7,517 nucleotides of DNA from Microcaldota archaeon (GTDB taxonomy: Archaea > Micrarchaeota > Micrarchaeia > Anstonellales > Anstonellaceae). The notes under the pieces are model-generated. The model made no database searches, was not told where the DNA came from, and was given only the letters and a program-made list of their open reading frames with translations. Position numbers and translations under genes: made by a program. Location: assembly GCA_023248665.1 (NCBI GenBank), contig JAHFEC010000056.1, forward strand, positions 1-7,517, given 5' to 3'. The first letter of the stretch is position 1, and each line of letters opens with the position of its first letter. Of this stretch, positions 1 to 4,981 are shown piece after piece.

Positions 1-110
1 AGCACGGCGACCGCCACGAGGGCGACGATAATGATCGGGACGATCGGAAGATTGTCTTTGGGCGATCCCATCCGGGCCGCGCGCTTTAGGTCTGTGTCGA
101 TGTCTTTCAT
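1..110 (-). CDS. Small membrane protein, N-terminal part only (unrecognised)
   Basis: Read on the minus strand from an ATG at 108-110, the frame stays open to the window edge, giving 36 complete codons; the 3' end is missing. The peptide starts with a charged stretch (MKDIDTDLKRAARMGSPKDN), then from about residue 22 becomes strongly hydrophobic (LPIVPIIIVALVAVAV), which looks like the start of a membrane helix. The N-terminus has no clear signal-peptidase site, so a membrane-anchored protein is more likely than a secreted one. A GAGGT motif lies 7 bases before the ATG and supports this start. The gene follows the YchF-like GTPase on the same strand after 75 bases with no clear promoter or terminator, so it is probably co-transcribed. 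I do not recognise the family; it does not resemble archaeal SecE. Confidence 0.6.
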   Translation of the reverse strand, partial: MKDIDTDLKRAARMGSPKDNLPIVPIIIVALVAVAV

Positions 111-117
111 AAAACCA

Positions 118-122
118 ACCTC
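118..122 (-). promoter_or_regulatory. Shine-Dalgarno site (GAGGT) of the left-edge gene
   Basis: On the minus strand GAGGT sits 7 bases before the ATG that ends at 110. It is complementary to the ACCUC core of the archaeal 16S rRNA 3' end. It decides the start of the left-edge membrane protein and suggests that this gene is translated from a leadered, probably polycistronic, message. Confidence 0.55.
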
Positions 123-185
123 GCGAATGCGTGTGCGTCTATCACATGCGTTGCCGCATCTTCTCCACACTTGACTGACCTGTTA

Positions 186-1403
186 TTATCGGGCCGCGAC
201 TATTTTAACAATATCTCCGTCCTTGAGCGGGTGATCCCGGCCGACGCGCATCTTGGTGCGCGCATCCAGCGCGCCCACGAAGCCCGTGGCCAGGTCGGTA
301 TGTATCTTGGCGGCCAGCCCGATGGCGGTGGTGCCTTCCGGCACCAGCAGGGCATCCGGAAGCACCGTGCCCTGCCGGTCCGAATAGCGGTTCTCGTCTT
401 CCACCGGATAAACCACCATCATTTTGAGCATGCCAAAAACCAGCGCGCCCAGCGCCTGCGGCACGCCGGTCCCGCCGTTCTGTCGCACGAACCGGCGCAT
501 CTGCTCCAGCGCCCCCCGCTGTTTCTCGTCTGGCATGCCGAGGATGTCGAACGCATCGGCGCCGGGTCGATAATCAACCAATCCTTTGAGCGCGGCCTTG
601 TTGAGCGCGTACTCGTACGCCGCGGAACAAGGGACGATCGGGGGCATCGGCGCCGCGCCGCCCGAGCCGGCCGGAATCGGGCCGCCGTTCCCGCCCCGGC
701 CTTTGTTTTTTTCCATTTTTCCGATCCTTTCCGGCGTGCCGGGGATGTCGGCCTTGTTCGCCGCCACGAGGCGGGGCTTTCCGTCCGCATACAAATTGCG
801 CGCGAATTTTCTTATCTGCTCCTCGCTCCAGAGTATCTTCACAAGCGGCAGGCCGTCTTTGCCGGCCGCCTCGCCGATCGCGCGCTCGCTGTAGCCCAGT
901 CCCGAAAGCGCCTCGCCCACCTCGGACAGTCCTTGGTTTCGGAATTTTGGGTAATTTCGCCGCACGACGTCTTCCAGCCACGCCTCCATCTCGTCCCCCA
1001 GAAAGCCGATCTCCTCATCGAGCGGGAAATCCGAGGCGGGGTTGCCTTCCAGGTCCGTGCGCCCGGACGCGTCCACCACTTGGATGAAGCCGTCCGCGTT
1101 GCGCAGATCATCGAGGAATTTGTTGCCCATCCCCCGCCCGTCGTGCGCGCCCGGCACGAGCCCGGCCACGTCCAGCACCTGCACGGCCACCTCCCGCATC
1201 CCGCCGTGGCAATGCCCGCCGCGCGCGTCGCATTTGGGCAGGCCGAGGCCGACGTGGGCGCAGGGCACGCGCAGCAGCGCCACGCCCCGGTTCGGCTCGA
1301 TGGTGGTGAATGGGTAATCCGCCACGGCCACGTCCATCGCGCAGAGGGCGGAGAAGAACCGGCTCTTGCCCTTGTTGGGCGCGCCGACAATCCCGATTTG
1401 CAT
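186..1403 (-). CDS. ychF: OBG-family GTPase, YchF/OLA1-like, with TGS domain
   Basis: Predicted cytoplasmic P-loop NTPase of the Obg/YchF family (405 residues, normal for archaeal members), which binds ribosomes or translation factors. Visible motifs: G1 GAPNKGKS (7-14), G2 region around PFTT (31-34), G3 DVAGLVPGAHDGRG (78-91) with Leu where Ras has its catalytic Gln (a HAS-NTPase trait), and G4 NKAD (216-219). Human OLA1 and E. coli YchF have altered G4 motifs and prefer ATP; an intact NKxD suggests GTP here (inference). Cys/His residues at 48, 58, 64-66 lie where archaeal relatives have a Cys-rich loop. A TGS domain ends the protein (about 335-404, with AAKIHTDLATGF and RVGRDHPLKDGDIVKI). 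A Gly/Pro/Ala-rich stretch at about 233-254 follows G4 and looks inserted. The ATG at 1403 has no Shine-Dalgarno sequence but has a TATA-like box 22-28 bases upstream. Confidence 0.95.
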   Translation of the reverse strand: MQIGIVGAPNKGKSRFFSALCAMDVAVADYPFTTIEPNRGVALLRVPCAHVGLGLPKCDARGGHCHGGMREVAVQVLDVAGLVPGAHDGRGMGNKFLDDLRNADGFIQVVDASGRTDLEGNPASDFPLDEEIGFLGDEMEAWLEDVVRRNYPKFRNQGLSEVGEALSGLGYSERAIGEAAGKDGLPLVKILWSEEQIRKFARNLYADGKPRLVAANKADIPGTPERIGKMEKNKGRGGNGGPIPAGSGGAAPMPPIVPCSAAYEYALNKAALKGLVDYRPGADAFDILGMPDEKQRGALEQMRRFVRQNGGTGVPQALGALVFGMLKMMVVYPVEDENRYSDRQGTVLPDALLVPEGTTAIGLAAKIHTDLATGFVGALDARTKMRVGRDHPLKDGDIVKIVAAR

Positions 1404-1424
1404 AATCCTATTTAGGGGACAAAG

Positions 1425-1431
1425 AATAAAA
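1425..1431 (-). promoter_or_regulatory. TATA-like box for ychF (leaderless spacing)
   Basis: Minus-strand TTTTATT lies 22-28 bases upstream of the ychF ATG (1403) in an otherwise GC-rich spacer. Archaeal TATA boxes sit about 26 bases before the transcription start, so transcription would begin at or next to the ATG. The lack of a Shine-Dalgarno sequence agrees. A short dyad, CCTA-TT-TAGG (1407-1416), lies between the box and the start. Confidence 0.5.
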
Positions 1432-1452
1432 GGCGGGTCCGGGGCATCAGGG

Positions 1453-1460
1453 TTTAATTA
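1453..1460 (+). promoter_or_regulatory. TATA-like box for the 1483-pheS transcript
   Basis: TTTAATTA sits 23-30 bases before the ATG at 1483, the spacing expected for a leaderless archaeal transcript. No Shine-Dalgarno motif precedes the ATG. The box abuts a perfect 10-base palindrome at 1461-1470. Confidence 0.55.
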
Positions 1461-1470
1461 CTTGCGCAAG
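1461..1470 (+). promoter_or_regulatory. Perfect palindrome CTTGCGCAAG next to TATA box, possible operator
   Basis: CTTGCGCAAG is its own reverse complement and starts at the base after the TATA-like box, 14-23 bases before the start codon at 1483. A dimeric regulator bound here would cover the gap between TBP/TFB and the transcription start, where archaeal repressors commonly act. No binding protein can be named from the sequence. Confidence 0.35.
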
Positions 1471-1482
1471 CACTGTAAGCCC

Positions 1483-2379
1483 ATGGCACCGTCTGATTAC
1501 GCGCCCCGGGACACCCGCGCTCCGTCCTCCTTCCCGTTCCGGGTTTTCGTTCTGGCCGCCCTCGCGGTCCTTTCCTTCTCGGCCGTCTCTTCCGCCGCCT
1601 TCGAGCTGCGCAGCCTCAACGTGTCCATCACGCTCAACAACGACGGGAGCGCGCACGTGGGCGAGTCCGTGCTGCTGTTCATCACCACCAACTCGTCCAT
1701 CGTGCTCTACGAGCAATCCTCCAAATACAACGACCTCTCCAGCTGGTCCACGCGCACCGAGATCCCGGACGTGAGCACCCATGTGGACTGGGGGCAGGTC
1801 GACATCCGAAACCTCCAGGTCAACCCCGAGAAGAAATTCAACTGCAACCTGCCGGCGAACACCTGCTACGGCCGCCTGCAGATCGACTACAACATCTATC
1901 CCCTGCCCGCCAACAGCACGGGCGCGCAGATGATGGTCTCCTACAAGCCCCGAACCACCAAGTACATCTTCCAGCCCGGCATCCTGACCTTCCCCCACTC
2001 CAACACCGGCGACATCCTGTTGCCGTCCGGCGTCAGCCTGCGCATCGCGGTGCCGGAGAATGCGGTGCGCATCTCGCTCTCCCCCATGCCCTCCAATCTG
2101 GCCGGGCAGGATTCGGCGTTCAAGTACGACTCCTCAAGCAATGCGACTTATTATCTGGGCGACCAGCGCGTCTTCGTCTGGACCGACCCCACCCTGCCCA
2201 AGTTCTCGCTCTCCTACGAGAACGAGGCGACGCTGGAGAGCGAGGTGCTCCAGTTCTTCGCCTCCATCCAGGCGCAGGTATTCTCCGTGGTCTTCTCCAC
2301 GGACGGCGCTGCCTATCTCTTGGCCGTCGCCATCATCCTCTTGTCCATCTTCTGGCTTAATTCCCTCGGCCTCAAGTGA
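1483..2379 (+). CDS. Secreted surface protein with C-terminal membrane anchor (uncharacterised)
   Basis: 298 residues. After a polar N-terminus, residues about 17-38 form a signal-peptide-like segment (FRVFVLAALAVLSFSAVSSA), with likely cleavage near residue 38. The ectodomain (about 39-274) is beta-rich, contains four N-glycosylation sequons (N46, N70, N144, N220) and a Cys pair (C121, C128) that could form a disulfide. A hydrophobic helix at about 276-292 followed by a very short polar tail anchors it, so nearly all of the protein would lie outside the cell. The opening LNVSITLNNDGSAHVGESV and the KPRTTKYIFQPG segment resemble uncharacterised archaeal membrane proteins I have an impression of, but I cannot name a family. 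An upstream in-frame ATG at 1366 is rejected because the peptide before 1483 lies antisense to ychF and its promoter. The gene probably shares a transcript with pheS, which starts 10 bases after its stop. Confidence 0.85.
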   Translation: MAPSDYAPRDTRAPSSFPFRVFVLAALAVLSFSAVSSAAFELRSLNVSITLNNDGSAHVGESVLLFITTNSSIVLYEQSSKYNDLSSWSTRTEIPDVSTHVDWGQVDIRNLQVNPEKKFNCNLPANTCYGRLQIDYNIYPLPANSTGAQMMVSYKPRTTKYIFQPGILTFPHSNTGDILLPSGVSLRIAVPENAVRISLSPMPSNLAGQDSAFKYDSSSNATYYLGDQRVFVWTDPTLPKFSLSYENEATLESEVLQFFASIQAQVFSVVFSTDGAAYLLAVAIILLSIFWLNSLGLK

Positions 2380-2380
2380 C

Positions 2381-2384
2381 GGTG
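2381..2384 (+). promoter_or_regulatory. Shine-Dalgarno site (GGTG) of pheS
   Basis: GGTG lies 5 bases before the pheS ATG at 2390, in the 10-base gap after the preceding stop codon. It matches the CACC core of the archaeal anti-Shine-Dalgarno, with the same 5-base spacing as before the gene at 4002. It supports translation of pheS from a shared message. Confidence 0.5.
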
Positions 2385-2389
2385 CCCCC

Positions 2390-3889
2390 ATGCCGCTCGA
2401 ACCTCTCCAACTTCGCATCCTCCTTCTGGAGCCGCGCGCCCTCGCGCTGGAATCGGCCGCCTCCGCGCTCAAAATAAGCCCGGACTCGCTGCGCCGCCCG
2501 CTCGAGCTTCTTTCGCAGGACGGCTATGTCGAAGTGAAAAAGGACGAGGTCTCGCTCGTGGCCTTGACGGACGAAGGCGAGCGCGCGCGCGAGGAAGGCC
2601 TGCCCGAAATGCGCCTGCTCGCCATTCTGGCCGCCGCTCCCGCGCCGGTCTCCTCATTGGATCCCTCGCTCAAATCCTTCGGCCTGCCGACCGCCAAGCG
2701 GCATGCTTGGGTCTTTATCTCCAATGGCGAAGCGTCCCTCACCGATGCCGGCCGGGCGGCCCTCGATCGGCGCGGCGAACTGGATTTCCCCACGGGCGAC
2801 GCGGCCCTCTCCTCCTTGCCCCCCGAGCGGCTCGCCGAATTCGTGCGGCGCAACCTCGTGAGGGTCAAGACGTCTGCGCGTTTTACGGTCTCGATCACGG
2901 ACGCGGGGCATGCGGCCGCCCAAGAAGCGCCGCTCTCCAGCGTGGGAGCGGTCCATTCGCCCGCTCCCGCCGCCGCGGGCGCCGTCCTCTCCTCTCCGCC
3001 CTCGGACGCTCCGACCGTGGGTCCGCTCACCCGCGAGCTCCTTCTCTCCAAGGGCTGGAAAAACCGCCCGCTGCGCCGCTACGGGCTCTCGGCCCCGGCG
3101 GGTGCCAAGCTTCCCGCCCGGCGCCATCCCATCTGCCGCCTGCGCGAGCGAGTCCGCACCATTTTCGTCGAAATGGGTTTCGAGGAGATGGAAGGCCCGC
3201 TGGCCGAATCCGCCTTCTGGAACTTCGACGCCCTTTTCCAGCCGCAGGACCATCCGGCCCGCGACCTCGCGGACACGTTCTACCTGCCCGGCGGCTCGCG
3301 TCTTCCCGCGCACGAACTGGTCGATGCGGTGCGAAAAAGCCATGAAAAAGGCTGGGGCTATTCCTGGGATGCCGCGACAGCCGGCCAGAGCGTGCTGCGC
3401 ACGCACACCACGGCCGTGAGCGCGCGCACGCTCCACGCCCGCCGTGCCGACCCCGCCCCGCGCAAATTCTTCTCCATCGGCAAGGTGTTCCGCAACGAGG
3501 CCACGGACTACAAGCATCTGGCCGAATTCTTCCAGGTCGAGGGCATCGTCTCGTGGGAGGGCGCCACATTCGGCCATCTCCTGGGCACGCTCAAATCGTT
3601 CTATTCCAAGCTGGGCTTCGAGAAGATCCGCTTCCGCCCGTCGTTCTTCCCCTACACCGAGCCCTCGCTCGAAATCGAGGTCTTCCATCCGGCCCGGCAG
3701 GCGTGGATGGAATTGGGCGGCGCGGGCATCTTCAGGCCGGAGGTGAGCCTCCCGCTCTGCGGCAAATATCCGGTGCTGGCCTGGGGCCTCTCGCTCGAAC
3801 GGCCCCTGATGCTCGCGCACCAAATCGAGGACATCCGCACGTTCTACCGCAACGACTTGGGCTGGCTGCGAAATTTCCCGATCGAATGA
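2390..3889 (+). CDS. pheS: Phenylalanyl-tRNA synthetase alpha subunit (archaeal/eukaryotic type)
   Basis: Catalytic chain of the class IIc (alpha-beta)2 enzyme that ligates phenylalanine to tRNA-Phe in the cytoplasm. At 499 residues it matches archaeal PheS. Residues 1-178 contain three winged-helix-like units, each ending in a similar wing/helix phrase (ALTDEGERA near 58, SLTDAGRAA near 116, SITDAGHAA near 168), like the three DNA-binding-fold repeats of the human cytosolic alpha chain. An Ala/Ser/Pro-rich linker (about 180-212) leads to the catalytic core. The core shows motif 1 around HPICRLRERVRTIFVEMGF (246-264), the FWNFDALFQPQDHPARDL signature (276-293), motif 2 with FRNE (367-370), the phenylalanine-pocket phrase FFPYTEPS (419-426), and motif 3 around AWGLSLERP (464-472). 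The ATG at 2390 gives the normal length and has GGTG upstream; the open frame continues upstream only as a shadow. The beta-subunit gene pheT is not in the window. Confidence 0.97.
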   Translation: MPLEPLQLRILLLEPRALALESAASALKISPDSLRRPLELLSQDGYVEVKKDEVSLVALTDEGERAREEGLPEMRLLAILAAAPAPVSSLDPSLKSFGLPTAKRHAWVFISNGEASLTDAGRAALDRRGELDFPTGDAALSSLPPERLAEFVRRNLVRVKTSARFTVSITDAGHAAAQEAPLSSVGAVHSPAPAAAGAVLSSPPSDAPTVGPLTRELLLSKGWKNRPLRRYGLSAPAGAKLPARRHPICRLRERVRTIFVEMGFEEMEGPLAESAFWNFDALFQPQDHPARDLADTFYLPGGSRLPAHELVDAVRKSHEKGWGYSWDAATAGQSVLRTHTTAVSARTLHARRADPAPRKFFSIGKVFRNEATDYKHLAEFFQVEGIVSWEGATFGHLLGTLKSFYSKLGFEKIRFRPSFFPYTEPSLEIEVFHPARQAWMELGGAGIFRPEVSLPLCGKYPVLAWGLSLERPLMLAHQIEDIRTFYRNDLGWLRNFPIE

Positions 3890-3894
3890 CGCAT

Positions 3895-3927
3895 GGCCCG
3901 CGCAGACCGGCTCGCGCTCGCGGGGCC
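3895..3927 (+). terminator. GC-rich hairpin just after pheS, possible weak terminator
   Basis: GGCCCGCG (3895-3902) pairs with CGCGGGGCC (3919-3927) with one bulged G and a 16-base loop, 5 bases after the pheS stop codon. It is followed by GTTTGTCT rather than a clean T run. It may help to end the pheS message or protect its 3' end; the base composition makes chance pairing plausible. Confidence 0.25.
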
Positions 3928-3962
3928 GTTTGTCTCCGCGGCTTTCGCGGCGGCTCCGATAC

Positions 3963-3971
3963 GTTTATCAA
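3963..3971 (+). promoter_or_regulatory. Possible TATA box for the gene at 4002
   Basis: GTTTATCAA is centred 35 bases before the ATG at 4002 and is the only AT-rich run in the 112-base gap after pheS. Standard spacing would put the transcription start near 3993, leaving a leader of about 9 bases that just holds the GGTG motif. The match to an archaeal TATA box is moderate. Confidence 0.35.
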
Positions 3972-3992
3972 ATTCTCCTGCGTGAAACGGGC

Positions 3993-3996
3993 GGTG
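3993..3996 (+). promoter_or_regulatory. Shine-Dalgarno site (GGTG) of the gene at 4002
   Basis: GGTG is 5 bases before the ATG at 4002, in the context GGTGTTATC, close to the ideal archaeal GGTGATC. It supports 4002 over the more distal in-frame ATG at 3930, which has no such motif. Confidence 0.45.
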
Positions 3997-4001
3997 TTAT
4001 C

Positions 4002-4445
4002 ATGGGTTTCTTAGATGGTATTTTGGGCAAGCCATCCCAAGCGGAAAAGACGGGCGAGGGCGGCATCGGCCCCACGCCGGTCCACGGGATCCCCTTTACG
4101 GTTTCGACGAAATTCAATCCGATGCGCCTCAAAGCGCGCACCGAGAATTCGGCCGACCTTATCCTCGAGGTTTCCAACAAAAGCGAGTCGGCCCAGCTCT
4201 GCTCGGTGGTGGTCGAGGTCCCCAAGGCCATCGGTTTCGACAACGTGGGCCTGAGCAAGCGCAAGGAGCTGCGCCTCGGCGCCCTCGAGGGCGGCGCGTC
4301 CAAGCGCATGGCCGTCACGCTCACGGCCAACAGCCAGACGCCGCCGGGCGCCTACACCCTCGCGGTCACGGTGTACTCTCATTACCGCGACTACGCCCAT
4401 GTGCTTAATTCGGCGGCCAAATCCGTCGAGTTGCGCGTGGTCTAG
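4002..4445 (+). CDS. Small Ig-like (CARDB/NEW3-type) domain protein, function unknown
   Basis: 147 residues, without signal peptide or membrane helix, so probably cytoplasmic or peripheral. The first ten residues, MGFLDGILGK, could form an amphipathic helix of the kind that tethers proteins to membranes. A Gly/Pro-rich linker (about 11-30) follows. Residues about 31-147 alternate short beta strands: the phrases ADLILEVSNKSES, SVVVEVPKAIGF, KRMAVTLTANSQTPPGAYTLAVTVYS and a final VELRVV are typical of Ig-like domains of the CARDB/NEW3 kind. The conserved-looking block SHYRDYAHVLN (126-136) is a good handle for homologue searches. These folds usually bind or space other proteins; no catalytic residues are evident. 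The start is set by a GGTG motif 5 bases upstream. It is followed after 67 bases by the winged-helix gene, probably on the same message. Family assignment is by fold impression only. Confidence 0.8.
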   Translation: MGFLDGILGKPSQAEKTGEGGIGPTPVHGIPFTVSTKFNPMRLKARTENSADLILEVSNKSESAQLCSVVVEVPKAIGFDNVGLSKRKELRLGALEGGASKRMAVTLTANSQTPPGAYTLAVTVYSHYRDYAHVLNSAAKSVELRVV

Positions 4446-4467
4446 CCGAAGAAAATCCAAAAACCGC

Positions 4468-4498
4468 GTGCGGGCGCCATTCCATGCGGCCCGCGCAC
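4468..4498 (+). repeat. Imperfect inverted repeat upstream of the winged-helix gene
   Basis: GTGCGGGC (4468-4475) pairs with GCCCGCGCAC (4489-4498), with two bulged bases in the right arm and a 13-base loop. It fills most of the 67-base gap between the Ig-like gene and the winged-helix gene and ends 14 bases before the latter's ATG. It could be an RNA hairpin that separates expression of the two genes, or an operator for the winged-helix protein. No T run follows, so it is not a standard terminator. Confidence 0.3.
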
Positions 4499-4512
4499 CC
4501 GGGGTTTCAGAT

Positions 4513-4920
4513 ATGGCCATGCAACAGTTCGTGCTCAAGAAGAAGCCTACGGCCCTCATCCTGGCCCTCAAGGACGCCTCGCAAGCGTGGTATCCCTCGA
4601 AACTGGCGAAGGCATCCGGCGCCTCCTATGTCTACGTGGTCAATTCCCTCGAGGGGCTCCAGGCGGCCGGCTGGGTGCGTTTCGAGCCGCGCGGGCGCCT
4701 CAAGCTGGTGTCCTTGACCGAGCGCGGAATGCAGGCGGCCGCGGCGCTCGACGAATTGGTCCGAAGAACCGGCCCGGCTCCGGGCGCAACCGCCGGCTCC
4801 GCTTCCGCCGGCGCGGCCGCGCGGATCGGGGAGGCCGAGCCCGCCTCCAGCCCGCCTTCCGCACACGCCAAAGCCGATTCGGCGGACAGGCCGAAAGAGA
4901 AGGAAGCACCCAAAGTATGA
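4513..4920 (+). CDS. Winged-helix DNA-binding protein with low-complexity tail
   Basis: 135 residues. Residues about 8-86 read as a winged helix of the MarR/ArsR-like type: a first helix (KKPTALILALKDA), a helix-turn-helix with AKASGASYVYVVNSLEGLQAAG (recognition helix about 38-50), a wing (GWVRFEPRGRLKLVSLT, 53-69), and a closing helix (ERGMQAAAALDELVRR, 70-85). Residues 86-135 are Ala/Ser/Pro-rich and end in a charged KEKEAPKV tail, so they are probably disordered. A transcription regulator or chromatin-associated protein is likely; no ligand pocket or metal site is visible. An ATG two codons downstream (4519) is a possible alternative start; neither has a strong ribosome-binding motif (GGGGT, 4501-4505, is weak). 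It is the last gene before the terminator at 4939-4966 and may be co-transcribed with the Ig-like gene. Confidence 0.8.
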   Translation: MAMQQFVLKKKPTALILALKDASQAWYPSKLAKASGASYVYVVNSLEGLQAAGWVRFEPRGRLKLVSLTERGMQAAAALDELVRRTGPAPGATAGSASAGAAARIGEAEPASSPPSAHAKADSADRPKEKEAPKV

Positions 4921-4938
4921 AGTCCGGCGAAAAAGCCG

Positions 4939-4966
4939 AAGGCGCCCCGAGGCGCCTTTCTTTTTT
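4939..4966 (+). terminator. Strong intrinsic-type terminator between convergent genes
   Basis: AAGGCGCC (4939-4946), loop CCGA, GGCGCCTT (4951-4958), then TCTTTTTT: an uninterrupted 8-base-pair stem with a tetraloop and T tract, beginning 19 bases after the stop codon at 4920. Read on the minus strand, the same stem is followed by TTCGGCTTTTT, so it may also serve the gene ending at 4982. A second small hairpin (CGGC-GAAAAA-GCCG, 4925-4938) lies immediately to its left. Archaeal termination mainly needs the T tract; the full hairpin form is more typical of bacteria. Confidence 0.8.
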
Positions 4967-4981
4967 CATCGGGCCCCCACC

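Noticed and set aside
171..1415. Long plus-strand open frame (414 codons) antisense to the YchF-like GTPase
   Set aside because: The opposite strand encodes a full-length conserved GTPase with all G motifs and a TGS domain. The antisense frame is rich in Arg, His and Ala without domain pattern, as expected from GC-rich codon bias.
1366..1482. Upstream in-frame ATG extension of the surface protein
   Set aside because: The extension overlaps ychF and its promoter, would displace the signal peptide further from the N-terminus, and ignores the TATA-like box placed correctly for the ATG at 1483.
2060..2389. Upstream extension of the pheS frame
   Set aside because: It overlaps the surface-protein gene out of frame, is Pro/Ser/Arg-rich shadow sequence, and exceeds the normal archaeal PheS length. 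The ATG at 2390 has a GGTG motif.
2654..3823. Long minus-strand open frame (389 codons) antisense to pheS
   Set aside because: It mirrors the pheS reading frame; its Arg/Gly-rich composition shows no domain, and it has no promoter or ribosome-binding site.
3936..3950. Small hairpin CCGCG-GCTTT-CGCGG in the gap after pheS
   Set aside because: Only five base pairs, no T run follows, and such stems are frequent by chance in GC-rich sequence.
3890..4001. Search for a tRNA or small RNA gene in the largest intergenic gap
   Set aside because: No acceptor/T-arm consensus or stable cloverleaf is visible; the gap holds only weak hairpins, a possible TATA box and a ribosome-binding motif.
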